Origin: Nocardiopsis sp. YSL2
GTDB lineage: Bacteria; Actinomycetota; Actinomycetes; Streptosporangiales; Streptosporangiaceae
Assembly (NCBI RefSeq): GCF_030555055.1
Contig: NZ_JAMOAO010000001.1
Location: 3,472,001 to 3,536,000 of the forward strand
Direction of reading: 5' to 3'
Length of the DNA: 64,000 nt
In this document: positions 17,886 through 26,274 of the stretch, one piece after another
How the letters are laid out: the number at the start of each line of letters is the position of its first letter
Numbering within the stretch: the first letter of the stretch is position 1
Position numbers and translations under genes: made by a program
The notes under the pieces: generated by a model
Database searches by the model: none
Told to the model about the DNA's origin: nothing
What the model saw: only the letters and a program-made list of their open reading frames with translations

Positions 17886-18785
17886 GTGAGCACGATGACG
17901 AGGACCGGGACGACGTCCCGCGCGGACGCCGACGCGGGACCGCAGGCGGCCCCGCTGCTCGAACTGGACGCGGTCGGCAAGTCCTTCGGCAACATCCGCG
18001 CCCTGGACGGGATCAGTCTCAGGGTCGGCGCCGGCGAGGTCACCTGCATCCTCGGCGACAACGGTGCGGGCAAGTCCACGCTGATCAAGATCATCGCCGG
18101 GCTGTACAAGCCCACGTCGGGCCGCTACCTGGTCGACGGCGGCGAGGTGGACTTCTCCTCCCCGCGCCAGGCCCTGGACCGGGGCATCGCCACCGTCTAC
18201 CAGGACCTGGCGATGGTGCCGCTCATGCCGGTGTGGCGCAACTTCTTCCTCGGCTCGGAGCTGCGCGTGGGGGTGGGGCCCTTCCGGATGCTCGACGCCG
18301 CCCGGATGCGCCGCATCGCCGACGAGGAACTCAAGAAGATGGGCATCGACCTGCCCGACATCGAGGCGCCGGTCGGCAACCTGTCCGGCGGCCAGCGCCA
18401 GGTCGTGGCCATCGCCCGCGCGGTGTACTTCGGCGCGCGCGTCCTGATCCTGGACGAGCCGACGGCGGCGCTGGGCGTCAAGCAGTCCGGCGTGGTCCTG
18501 AAGTACATCAAGGCGGCCCGGGACGCGGGGCTGGGCGTCATCTTCATCACGCACAACCCGCACCACGCGTACCTGGTCGGCGACCACTTCGCGGTGATCA
18601 AGCTCGGCGAGATGGAACTCGACCAGCCGCGCTCGGAGCTGACCCTGGACGACCTCACCCACCACATGGCGGGCGGGGTCGAGCTGGACGCCCTCCAGCA
18701 CGAGCTGAAGCGGGAGGAGGGGACCCCCGAGGTCGCGCCCCTGCGCGGCGCCCGGGACGAGGGCCCCGAGGTCCAGAAGCTCTGA
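17886..18785 (+). CDS. Sugar ABC transporter ATP-binding protein, single-domain
   Basis: Cytoplasmic ATPase that powers the inositol importer, about 299 residues. It has one nucleotide-binding domain: Walker [10 protein letters not shown], signature LSGGQRQVV, Walker B VLILDEPT and switch THNPHHAY. Most CUT2 importers use a tandem two-domain ATPase of about 500 residues (RbsA), so this one presumably works as a homodimer. The Q-loop is in [16 protein letters not shown]. Three in-frame starts are possible (GTG at 17877 overlapping the permease stop, GTG at 17886, ATG at 17895); I took 17886 because AGAGG lies at a good distance. Confidence 0.88.
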   Translation: MSTMTRTGTTSRADADAGPQAAPLLELDAVGKSFGNIRALDGISLRVGAGEVTCILGDNGAGKSTLIKIIAGLYKPTSGRYLVDGGEVDFSSPRQALDRGIATVYQDLAMVPLMPVWRNFFLGSELRVGVGPFRMLDAARMRRIADEELKKMGIDLPDIEAPVGNLSGGQRQVVAIARAVYFGARVLILDEPTAALGVKQSGVVLKYIKAARDAGLGVIFITHNPHHAYLVGDHFAVIKLGEMELDQPRSELTLDDLTHHMAGGVELDALQHELKREEGTPEVAPLRGARDEGPEVQKL

Positions 18786-18829
18786 GAGCACAGCGGCACA
18801 CGAAACGAGTCAGAGAGCAGGTGGAGACG

Positions 18830-19837
18830 ATGGCCGTCAGGGTCGGTGTGATCGGCACCGGATGGATCGGATCCGAGCACATTCGGAGGATCACCGATCG
18901 CGTCGGCGGCGCGGAGGTCGTCGCGGCGACCGACATCGACGCCGATCGGGCCGCCCGGGCGGTCGCGGGGACGGGCGCGCGTGTCCTGGCCGGAAGCGAG
19001 GAGGTGGTCGCGGCCGACGACGTCGACGCGGTCGTGGTCACCTCCTGGGGGCCCGCGCACGCCGAGTCGGTGGTCGCCGCGGTGGAGGCCGGCAAGCCGG
19101 TCTTCTGTGAGAAGCCGCTGGCCACCACGGCCGAGGACGCCCAGCGCGTCCTCGACGCGGAGGCGCGGCACGGATCGCGCCTGGTCCAGGTCGGCTTCAT
19201 GCGGCGCTTCGACCCCGGGTACGCGCAGATGAAGGACGTCATCGCCGGGGGCGGTGTGGGAACGCCGCTGATGGCGCACTGCGTCCACCGCAACCCGACG
19301 GTGCCCGAGAGCTACCACTCGGAGATGGCGGCGCAGGACACCGCCGTCCACGAGATCGACGTGATGCGCTGGCTCCTGGACGACGAGATCTCCTCGGTCC
19401 AGGTCCTCACCCCGCGCCGGACCTCCCACCGCTTCGAGCACCTGCGCGATCCGCAGTTCATGCTCTTCGAGATGGCCGGCGGCGCGCGCGTGGACCTGGA
19501 GGTGTTCGTCAACTGCCAGTACGGCTACGAGATCGGCTGCGAGGTCGTCGGCGAGGAGGGCACGGTCCGGCTGCCGGAGATCCCGGGCGCGGTCGTGCGC
19601 TCGGCGGGGCGCCGGAGCACGCCCGTCCTCCAGGACTGGGTCCAGCGGTTCGCCGCCGCCTTCGACACCGAGTTCCAGACCTGGGCCGACGAGGTGGCCG
19701 CGGGCACGCCGACCACCGGCCCGAACGCCTGGGACGGCTACGCCGCGGCGGTCGTCACCGACGCGGCCGTGCGCGCCCTGCACTCGGGCGGGGTCGTCGA
19801 GACCGGCATCAAGGCACGTCCGGCCTTCTACGCCTGA
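18830..19837 (+). CDS. iolG: Gfo/Idh/MocA oxidoreductase, second inositol dehydrogenase
   Basis: NAD(P)-dependent oxidoreductase of 335 residues with the Rossmann motif GVIGTGWIGSEHI, FCEKPLATT and the catalytic VHEIDVMRWLLDDEI. It is the downstream paralogue of the gene at 6217 and lies with the transporter and iolH. It probably oxidises myo-inositol or another isomer such as scyllo- or D-chiro-inositol; the exact substrate is not visible. The ATG at 18830 has GGTGGAG upstream; an in-frame GTG at 18821 is an alternative. Confidence 0.83.
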   Translation: MAVRVGVIGTGWIGSEHIRRITDRVGGAEVVAATDIDADRAARAVAGTGARVLAGSEEVVAADDVDAVVVTSWGPAHAESVVAAVEAGKPVFCEKPLATTAEDAQRVLDAEARHGSRLVQVGFMRRFDPGYAQMKDVIAGGGVGTPLMAHCVHRNPTVPESYHSEMAAQDTAVHEIDVMRWLLDDEISSVQVLTPRRTSHRFEHLRDPQFMLFEMAGGARVDLEVFVNCQYGYEIGCEVVGEEGTVRLPEIPGAVVRSAGRRSTPVLQDWVQRFAAAFDTEFQTWADEVAAGTPTTGPNAWDGYAAAVVTDAAVRALHSGGVVETGIKARPAFYA

Positions 19838-19855
19838 GAGGAGGGTGAGCCGCCG

Positions 19856-20722
19856 ATGAAGATCGCGATCGACCCGTACATGTTCCGCGGCCTGCCCATG
19901 GCCGAGATGGTCCGGACCGTGGCGGACATGGGCTACTCCTACATCGAGCTGTCGCCCCGCGCCGAGTTCATGCCGTTCTTCCTGCATCCCCGGGCGGACG
20001 ACGCGCGGGTGGCCGAACTGCGCTCGGTGCTGCGCGAGACCGGGGTGGAGCTGTCCTCGATCCTGCCGCTGTACAAGTGGTCCAGCCCCGACGAGGCCGA
20101 GCGGCAGAACGCCGTCCGCTACTGGAAGCGGATGATCGAGGTGGCCGTCGAGCTGGGCGTCACCCTGATGAACTCCGAGTTCAACGGCCGTCCGGAGCGG
20201 GCGGCCGAGAGCGAGGGCGCCTTCTGGCGGTCCATGGAGGAGCTGCTGCCCGTCTTCGAGCGCGAGGGCATCGCCCTCAACCTCGAGGCCCACCCGGACG
20301 ACTTCTGCGAGGAGAACGACCCCGCGGTGGACCTGGTCCGCGCGATCAACCGGCCGTGGGTGAACTACCTCTACTGCGCCCCGCACACCTTCCACCTGTC
20401 GGGAGCGGAGCCCGGCGCGGACATCCGCCGGATGATGGAGTACGCCGGGGACCGGCTGCGGCACGTCCACATCGCCGACTCCTTCGACCACAAGGGGTCG
20501 TCCGGGCTGCGGTACATCCTCAACCCTCCCGGGACGCCCGCGCGGATCCACCAGCACCTGGACATCGGCCAGGGGGAGGTGGACTGGGACGTGTTCTTCC
20601 GGACCCTGCGCGACCTGGACTTCGACGGGGTGGCCACGGTCTGCGTGTTCGCCTGGGAGGAGCGGGCGCGCGCGTCCTCGGAGTTCATGCTCGACCGGGT
20701 CACCAGGGAACTGGCGGCCTGA
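19856..20722 (+). CDS. iolH: IolH-like sugar phosphate isomerase/epimerase
   Basis: A 288-residue xylose-isomerase-like TIM barrel, last gene of the inositol run and 18 bp after the second iolG. Metal-site segments are YIELSPRAEFMPFF, LMNSEFNGRPERA, ALNLEAHPDDF and LRHVHIADSFDHKGSSG. The opening MKIAIDPYMFRGLPMAEMV and overall length agree with what I recall of IolH, a protein of uncertain catalytic role found in many iol operons. IolI-type inosose isomerase is the main alternative, but the N-terminus favours IolH. Confidence 0.65.
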   Translation: MKIAIDPYMFRGLPMAEMVRTVADMGYSYIELSPRAEFMPFFLHPRADDARVAELRSVLRETGVELSSILPLYKWSSPDEAERQNAVRYWKRMIEVAVELGVTLMNSEFNGRPERAAESEGAFWRSMEELLPVFEREGIALNLEAHPDDFCEENDPAVDLVRAINRPWVNYLYCAPHTFHLSGAEPGADIRRMMEYAGDRLRHVHIADSFDHKGSSGLRYILNPPGTPARIHQHLDIGQGEVDWDVFFRTLRDLDFDGVATVCVFAWEERARASSEFMLDRVTRELAA

Positions 20723-20783
20723 CCAGGACGCCGGGGCGTCAGGTCGGCCGCTGACGCGACCGAGGGGCGTGACGACCCCGGCC

Positions 20784-20823
20784 GGGCGCCGCGACCGGAC
20801 ACCACTGTCCGGCCGCGGCGCCC
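20784..20823 (+). terminator. Terminator of the inositol operon
   Basis: An 18-position stem with a single A-C mismatch (GGGCGCCGCG then CCGGACA, and their complements) closes a four-base loop 61 bases after the iolH stop. This is one of the strongest hairpins in the window and fits the end of a 12-kb transcription unit. Confidence 0.65.
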
Positions 20824-21020
20824 CTCGCCGTGTGCGGAGGGGCCATAGCGGCCCGTGCCGGAGCTTCGGTGACGAAGGTCCCATCGGTTCCGCTACCGGC
20901 CGGAAACGTGCGGGTTCGCGTGTGCCTTTTGTAGGGTGGCCGAACTACCGCGGGTGGTTCCGGGCTCACGGCCCGACGGCACCCCGGCCCGCCCCCTCCC
21001 CCGAAGAGAAGTCGCACGCG

Positions 21021-21548
21021 ATGACCCGCACGTCTCATCCGCCGCGACTCCGACGAAGCGAGGCCCGCCGACTGGAGCGGCGCCGTCGGCGACTGCTGAC
21101 GGCCGCGCTCGCCTGCACGATCGGCGTCGTCGCGATGATCGGAGTACTGCTCGCGGTCCTGATGGTCCAGGAGCCCGCACACCCGGAGCCGGGCGCCGAC
21201 GCCGAGCCCGGCGGCCACCGGGCGGATGTGCCGACCGGTGAGCCCTCCCCGTCGCCCTCGCCCACGCCCACGGCCTCGGCGACCTCGGACACGGACGCCT
21301 CGCCCTCCCCGTCCCCCTCCGACGAGGAGAGCGAGGAGGAGGCGGACGACGAGTCGGAGGAGGCGAGCGCGGAGCCGACCGAGGAGGCGTCCGAGCCGGA
21401 GCCCCCCGAACCCGCCCCCGAGCCGGAGCCCGCACCCGAACGGCCCGAACCCGCCCCGGAGCGGCCGGGGGAGGACGACCCTCCGCCGGAGGAGGGCGAG
21501 GGCCCGGCGGAGGAACCCGACCCGCTGCCCTGGTGGCCCTGGAACTGA
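21021..21548 (+). CDS. Single-TM protein with Pro/Glu/Ser-rich outer region
   Basis: A 175-residue protein of unknown function. An arginine-rich cytoplasmic N-terminus (residues 10-25) is followed by one transmembrane helix (about 26-49) and a long extracellular tail of low complexity: SPSPSPTPTASATS repeats, then acidic stretches with PEPPEPAPEPEPAPE and a C-terminal DPLPWWPWN. The positive-inside rule gives an N-in orientation, so the tail is exposed. The composition suggests a wall-spanning spacer. No domain is recognisable. The ATG at 21021 has AGAGAAG upstream. Confidence 0.65.
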   Translation: MTRTSHPPRLRRSEARRLERRRRRLLTAALACTIGVVAMIGVLLAVLMVQEPAHPEPGADAEPGGHRADVPTGEPSPSPSPTPTASATSDTDASPSPSPSDEESEEEADDESEEASAEPTEEASEPEPPEPAPEPEPAPERPEPAPERPGEDDPPPEEGEGPAEEPDPLPWWPWN

Positions 21549-21679
21549 CCCGGAACCCGGAGGCGGGGCCGTCGCCGAGAAGCGCCCCCAGGCGGTGGCC
21601 CCCGCCTCCGACGGGTCTCGCGTCATTCGACCGAACCCGGTTCTAGTCTGGGCGGTCTTTCCTCTGTAGAGTGCGGGCC

Positions 21680-22453
21680 ATGGATCTGAACGGAATCTCC
21701 GCCCTCGTCTCGGGCGGCGCGAGTGGCCTGGGTGAGGCCACCGCCAGGGAACTCGCCGCAGCCGGCGCCACCGTCGTCATCGCCGACCTCAACGCCGAGC
21801 GCGGTGAGGCGATCGCCAAGGAGATCGGTGGCGTCTTCGTCTCCACCGACGTCTCGCAGGAGGACCAGGTCAAGGCCGCGGTCCAGGCCGCCGCGGACAC
21901 CGGCAAGCCCTTCCGGGCGGCCGTCTCGTGCGCCGGCATCGCCTGGGCGACCCGCACGGTCGACCGCCAGGGCAACCCGCACGACCTGGACAGCTACCAG
22001 AAGGTCATCCAGGTCAACCTCATCGGCACCTTCAACGTGCTGCGCCTGGCCGCGGCCGAGATCGCCAAGACCGAGCCGCTCAACGAGGACGGCGAGCGCG
22101 GCTCCATCGTCAACACCGCCTCGCTCGCGGGCATCGAGGGCCAGATCGGCCAGATCGCCTACTCCTCCTCCAAGGGCGGCGTGATCGGTATGACCCTGCC
22201 CGCGGCGCGCGACCTCGCGGCCGTCGGCATCTCCGTCAACACCATCGCCCCCGGCATCCTGGAGACGCCGATCTACGGCGAGGGCGAGGGGGCCGAGGAG
22301 TTCAAGAAGCGCCTGGCCGCGCCGATCCCCTTCCCCAAGCGCATGGGCACCGCCGCCGAGTTCGGCAAGCTCGCCCGCGCGCTGATGGAGATCAGCTACG
22401 TCAACGGCGAGGTCGTCCGCATCGACGGCGCGCTGCGCATGCCGCCGAAGTAG
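21680..22453 (+). CDS. SDR family 3-hydroxyacyl-CoA dehydrogenase-like protein
   Basis: Short-chain dehydrogenase of 257 residues, closest in pattern to type II (HSD17B10-like) 3-hydroxyacyl-CoA dehydrogenases. NAD-binding motif [16 protein letters not shown], catalytic Ser in [12 protein letters not shown] and YSSSKGG catalytic Tyr-Lys are all present; [14 protein letters not shown] follows. The ATG at 21680 is ten bases upstream of a pair with an enoyl-CoA hydratase gene (10-bp gap), which supports a role in fatty acyl or branched-chain acyl degradation. An in-frame GTG at 21671 is possible. Confidence 0.82.
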   Translation: MDLNGISALVSGGASGLGEATARELAAAGATVVIADLNAERGEAIAKEIGGVFVSTDVSQEDQVKAAVQAAADTGKPFRAAVSCAGIAWATRTVDRQGNPHDLDSYQKVIQVNLIGTFNVLRLAAAEIAKTEPLNEDGERGSIVNTASLAGIEGQIGQIAYSSSKGGVIGMTLPAARDLAAVGISVNTIAPGILETPIYGEGEGAEEFKKRLAAPIPFPKRMGTAAEFGKLARALMEISYVNGEVVRIDGALRMPPK

Positions 22454-22463
22454 GGGGTCCACC

Positions 22464-23228
22464 GTGTCCGACGAGGTTCTCTACACAGCCGAGGACGGCA
22501 TCGCCGTCATCACCATCAACCGTCCCAAGGCCAAGAACGCGGTCAACGCGGCGGTCGCCGCGCAGGTCGCGGAGGCGCTCGACGACCTCGACGCCCGCAA
22601 GGACCTGAGCGTCGGCATCATCACCGGCGCGGGCGGCACCTTCTGCGCCGGCATGGACCTCAAGGCGTTCATGAAGGGCGAGGTCCCGGTCGTGGAGGGG
22701 CGCGGGTTCGGCGGGTTCGCCCAGCGCGGGCCCCGCAAGCCCCTGATCGCGGCCGTGGAGGGCTACGCCCTGGCGGGCGGGTTCGAGGCCGTGCTCGCCT
22801 GCGACCTCGTGGTGGCCGCCGAGGACGCCGAGTTCGGCATCCCCGAGGTCAAGCGCGGCCTGGTGGCCGGGGCGGGCGGCCTGCTGCGCCTGCAGCACCG
22901 CATCCCGCGCAACATCGCCATGGAGTTCGCCCTGACCGGCGACTTCGTGGGGGCTCCGCGCCTGGCGGAGCTGGGCCTGGTCAACCAGGTGACCGCCTCC
23001 GGGGGTGCCCTGGAGGGCGCCCGCGCGCTCGCCGCCCGCATCACGCCCAACGGGCCGCTGGCCCTGCGGGTGTCCAAGGAGATCATCGCCGCCTCGGACG
23101 ACTGGTCCACCGAGGAGATGTGGGACCGGCAGAACGAACTGGCGGGCCCGGTGTTCGTCAGCCAGGACGCCATGGAGGGCGCCGCGGCCTTCGCCGAGAA
23201 GCGCGCTCCGCAGTGGAAGGGCGAGTAG
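22464..23228 (+). CDS. Enoyl-CoA hydratase (crotonase family)
   Basis: A 254-residue crotonase-fold protein that likely hydrates enoyl-CoA thioesters. The oxyanion-hole segments are TFCAGMDLKAFMKG and VEGYALAGGFEAVLACDLVV; AEFGIPEVKRGLVAGAGGL carries the usual catalytic glutamate position. It follows the SDR gene by 10 bp, so the two presumably act in sequence in beta-oxidation-like chemistry. A perfect 13-bp hairpin follows the gene. The chain-length specificity cannot be read. Confidence 0.86.
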   Translation: MSDEVLYTAEDGIAVITINRPKAKNAVNAAVAAQVAEALDDLDARKDLSVGIITGAGGTFCAGMDLKAFMKGEVPVVEGRGFGGFAQRGPRKPLIAAVEGYALAGGFEAVLACDLVVAAEDAEFGIPEVKRGLVAGAGGLLRLQHRIPRNIAMEFALTGDFVGAPRLAELGLVNQVTASGGALEGARALAARITPNGPLALRVSKEIIAASDDWSTEEMWDRQNELAGPVFVSQDAMEGAAAFAEKRAPQWKGE

Positions 23229-23254
23229 CCCCGCCTCGGAGGGCCGTGTCGCCG

Positions 23255-23291
23255 TCCGCCCGGACCAGGGTCGTGGACTGGTCCGGGCGGA
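23255..23291 (+). terminator. Terminator after the SDR/hydratase pair
   Basis: TCCGCCCGGACCA and TGGTCCGGGCGGA form a perfect 13-bp stem with an 11-base loop, 26 bases after the stop. Confidence 0.65.
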
Positions 23292-23593
23292 ACGACGGGC
23301 CTCGTGATGGTGAACGCGACCTCGCCGGTGATCGGTTCTGATCACGTGGAGAAAGAGGCAGGACCTGGCACTTCCCGGCCCTCGGGAGCACAGGGTCTCC
23401 AGTTGATCACCTTACGTGCGCGCCCCGGGGCCGTGTCCACCGCACCGGGCCGTCAGTGACGGGATGACCGCACATGACACCGCCGCGGTCGCGCTCGCGG
23501 CCGAACCGGCGGAACCGGCCGACCCGCGCCGGGAAGTGGCCACCGCCGGGGCCCGGCCGGACCCCGCGGTCCGCGAGGGATGGCGGGCCGGGT
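23292..23593. other. Intergenic region with a possible structured element
   Basis: No gene is supported here. At 23339-23409 the sequence TGATCA...GGAGA pairs with TCTCC...TGATCA (separated by three unpaired bases on each side), enclosing GACCT/AGGGTC-like arms and a CCCG/CGGG hairpin. It reads like a folded RNA or a regulatory repeat but matches no RNA family I recognise. A weak 6-bp hairpin at 23558-23573 (CGGACC/GGTCCG) could end the convergent acyltransferase transcript. No tRNA fold is visible. Confidence 0.35.
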
Positions 23594-25744
23594 TCACGAA
23601 GCGTTCGGTTCGGTGGACTCCGCCGCGCCCAGCAGGGGGCCCGCGGCCTCCGCCAGACTCGTCTCGGCCACCGGCGCCCCGGGGAGCGACTCCAGCAGGT
23701 ACGGCTCCAGGACGACCGCGAGCGACCGCGAGAACGCGTGCGAGAAGTGGTTGGTGTCGTAGTAGGCCAGCTGGTTGCCGATGACTCCGCGGCACACGCC
23801 GTCACCGCACAGGTGCTCGGTCAGGTCCAGGAAGCGGGTGTTGCCGGGGACGTCGGCCAGTTCCTCGTAGGGAGGCCGCTCGGCCATCGAGAAGGACTGC
23901 TCCTCGACGCAGGCGCCCGCGCCCTCGCGGTCCACGCACTCGGCCACGTTGAAGCCGAAGCGCGGGGTGTCCCGCACGGCCAGGACCGCCACCCCCAGTT
24001 CCTCCAGCTGCCGCCAGCGCTCGACGTAGCCCTCGGGCGTGCGCTCCGGCGCCTCGCCCTCCTCGCCGCCGGTCGTGGTGCGGGTCGCGGTCGTGAACAG
24101 CGCGTCGGGGCCGATCTCGGCGATCCGCTCCATGACGTCGGCGTTCCAGCTCGTGCACTCGGTGTAGGGGTCGCCCCGGTAGACCTGTTCGTCGGCGCTG
24201 AACTGGCAGGCGTTCTTGGTCATCATGACCAGGCGCCAGTCGTGCTGTTCGGTGATCGTCCGCAGGGCCTGGAACCAGTGCCGGGCGTGCGAGCTGCCCG
24301 CCAGCACCAGCGTGAACGCGGCCTCGGGATCGCCGAACTCGCAGGTGACGACCTCGGTGGCGTCCGTGAGGGCGTTGCACTCGCGGGTCTGGTCCACGGT
24401 GTCCGTGGCCACCGTCGCGGTGTCGGGGTAGACCGGCAGCGCGGGCAGGTTCTCCGCGAGCACGGGGTTGAGGGTGACGGCCGCGCCCGGGTAGGACATC
24501 GGGTCCGAGCTCAGCTCCATGCGCAACTGGCGGTCGCGCTCGATGGCGTGGCCCCACACCAGACCCGCGAGCAGCACGGGGACGACGAACAGGACCCCGG
24601 CCGCGAGCGACCAGGAGGGGGCCCGCAGGGTGCGGGTGAGGCGGGTGAGATTGGCGTCCACCAGTCGGCTGGTGAGCAGTGCCGCGGCGAACGCGGAGCC
24701 CAGCACGAACAGGCCGCCGCCCAGGGTCGGGCGGTCCAGGCCGGTCACCTCCAGGTAGAAGACCAGGATCGGCCAGTGCCACAGGAACAGCGTGTAGGCC
24801 CGCCCGCCCAGCCACACCAGCGGCCGGGTCCCCAGCAGGCGGGTGGCCGACAGGCGGCCGGGCCCGTCGCCGCCCGCGCCCGCGAGGAGGACGGCCACGG
24901 CGGCCAGGGTGGGCCACAGCGACGCGAGACCCGGGTAGGGCAGGGCGTCGCCGACCACCAGCCCGCACAGCACCAGCGCGGCCAGGCCGGTCCACCCGAG
25001 CACCAGGCGCACCGGGCCCGACAGCCGTACGCGGGCGATGACCAGCGCCAGGACGCCGCCCAGCGCGAGCTCCCACAGGCGGGCGCCGGTGTCGAAGTAG
25101 GCCCACACCGGGTCGGCGGCGGTGATCCACAGCGAGTACCCGAACGAGACCGCCAGGACGGTACCCACGGCGGTCAGGGCGGCGGTGCGCACGCGCACCC
25201 CGCAGCGGACCGCGACCAGCCCGGCCAGAGTGATCAGGAGCGGCCACACCAGGTAGAACTGCCCCTGGACGCCCAGCGACCAGAAGTGCTGGACCGGTCC
25301 CGCGGCGGAGTTGTCCGCCATGTAGTCGACCGAGCCCAGGGACAGGTGCCAGTTCCCGTAGTAGAGCGCGGCCGCCTGGACGTCGGCGATGACGTCGGTC
25401 CACCGCGAGCGCGGCAGCAGCAGGTAGGCGCCGACCAGGACCGCGGCGAGCACGACCGCCCCGGACGGGAAGAGCCGCCTGGCGAGCTTGCTCCAGAACG
25501 CGCCGAACGCGAGGCGCCCGTCGCGCTCCATGGCGCGCACGAGCGAGCCGGTGATGAGGAACCCGGTCAGGACCAGGAAGACGTCGACGCCGCCGGAGAC
25601 CGTGCCGAACCAGATGTGGTAGACGGCGATCAACAGGGCGGCGACGGCGCGCAGCCCCTCGATGTCGGTGCGCTTCGCGGTGCGTGGCGCCGCGGACGCG
25701 CCGCGCACGTCCTCGCGGGCATGGTTCAGGGCGGGTACGGACAC
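23594..25744 (-). CDS. Acyltransferase 3 / SGNH fusion (OafA/YrhL family)
   Basis: Integral membrane O-acyltransferase of 716 residues. The N-terminal acyltransferase-3 domain (about residues 25-385, ten or more TM segments) opens DIEGLRAVAALLIAVYHIWF and has the conserved GGVDVFLVLTGFLITGSLVR. The C-terminal outer SGNH hydrolase-like domain (about 430-690) has the nucleophile in LAGSSHARHWF and the Asp-His pair in YYDTNHFSHAFS. Such fusions acetylate cell-envelope polysaccharides. The neighbouring teichoic acid operon makes a wall polymer a plausible substrate, but that is inference. The GTG start has GAGG upstream. Confidence 0.88.
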   Translation of the reverse strand: MSVPALNHAREDVRGASAAPRTAKRTDIEGLRAVAALLIAVYHIWFGTVSGGVDVFLVLTGFLITGSLVRAMERDGRLAFGAFWSKLARRLFPSGAVVLAAVLVGAYLLLPRSRWTDVIADVQAAALYYGNWHLSLGSVDYMADNSAAGPVQHFWSLGVQGQFYLVWPLLITLAGLVAVRCGVRVRTAALTAVGTVLAVSFGYSLWITAADPVWAYFDTGARLWELALGGVLALVIARVRLSGPVRLVLGWTGLAALVLCGLVVGDALPYPGLASLWPTLAAVAVLLAGAGGDGPGRLSATRLLGTRPLVWLGGRAYTLFLWHWPILVFYLEVTGLDRPTLGGGLFVLGSAFAAALLTSRLVDANLTRLTRTLRAPSWSLAAGVLFVVPVLLAGLVWGHAIERDRQLRMELSSDPMSYPGAAVTLNPVLAENLPALPVYPDTATVATDTVDQTRECNALTDATEVVTCEFGDPEAAFTLVLAGSSHARHWFQALRTITEQHDWRLVMMTKNACQFSADEQVYRGDPYTECTSWNADVMERIAEIGPDALFTTATRTTTGGEEGEAPERTPEGYVERWRQLEELGVAVLAVRDTPRFGFNVAECVDREGAGACVEEQSFSMAERPPYEELADVPGNTRFLDLTEHLCGDGVCRGVIGNQLAYYDTNHFSHAFSRSLAVVLEPYLLESLPGAPVAETSLAEAAGPLLGAAESTEPNAS

Positions 25745-25982
25745 AGATCAGCCTCGGGCTCGGCGACGGTGAGAGGGCAGGGTGGGCCGGCGTGGTGGCG
25801 GCGGGAAAGGGGGCCGGGGGATGATCGGCGCCCGGGAGTGCCCCTGCTTGTCCAGTATCGGCGGCTTGTACCCGTGACCTGTGTGTCTGGAGCTCCTGTT
25901 GTCGAGTCGAGATGGAATCTGTGTTAACGCGTATCCGGGTGGAGGAAGACGGAGTGTGACGGGTCACAGTGCTCGGGGCGCT

Positions 25983-26074
25983 TGACGCCGGGGCCTTCGT
26001 CGTCGACTTGCCTTGCTCGCAAGCTCGCTGCGGCCCCGTCTCCTCCTGCAGGCCCCGGCGCGCCCCTCACTCGT
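25983..26074. repeat. 92-bp direct repeat, copy 1
   Basis: Begins TGACGCCGGGGCC and is repeated 171 bp downstream with three mismatches over 92 bases. Inside it GCCGGGGCC (25987-25995) is complementary to GGCCCCGGC (26051-26059), and CTTGCTCGCAAG is a shorter inverted motif. The position between the ends of two leftward genes suggests a repetitive extragenic palindromic element or a small non-autonomous element. Confidence 0.75.
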
Positions 26075-26153
26075 ACTTTCCTTGGGCCTCCGCTCGTTCC
26101 TCGCTTTGGCCCGATCAACCCCCCGGTGGTCCCGGTGAGCACGTCGGGGTGCG

Positions 26154-26245
26154 TGACGCCGGGGCCTTCGTCGTCGACGTGCCTTGTTCGCAAGCTCGCT
26201 GCGGCCCCGTCTCCTCCTGCAGGCCCCGGCGCGCCCCTCACCCGT
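26154..26245. repeat. 92-bp direct repeat, copy 2
   Basis: Second copy of the element at 25983, 97% identical, ending 29 bases downstream of the pyruvyl transferase stop codon on the minus strand. The 79-bp spacer between the copies contains CTCCGCTCGTTCCTCGC, which itself looks like repetitive extragenic sequence. Confidence 0.75.
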
Positions 26246-26274
26246 GCTGTCTTCGCCCGGCTCCCCGGCCCGGG

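Larger units (their letters stand above)
25745..26274. other. Intergenic region carrying long direct repeats
   Basis: No gene is supported. The left part (25745-25980) is the upstream region of the acyltransferase. The right part (25983-26245) consists of two 92-bp repeats described separately. A 105-residue minus-strand frame (25924-26241) spans the repeats but its apparent repeated protein is explained by the DNA repeat. Confidence 0.6.

Noticed and set aside
23416-23784. Plus-strand 122-codon frame in the gap before the acyltransferase
   Set aside because: Its second half is antisense to the acyltransferase C-terminus and its composition is that of non-coding high-GC DNA.
25924-26241. A 105-residue minus-strand protein with an internal repeat
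   Set aside because: The protein repeat is explained by the 92-bp DNA repeats; no ribosome-binding site or homology is evident.
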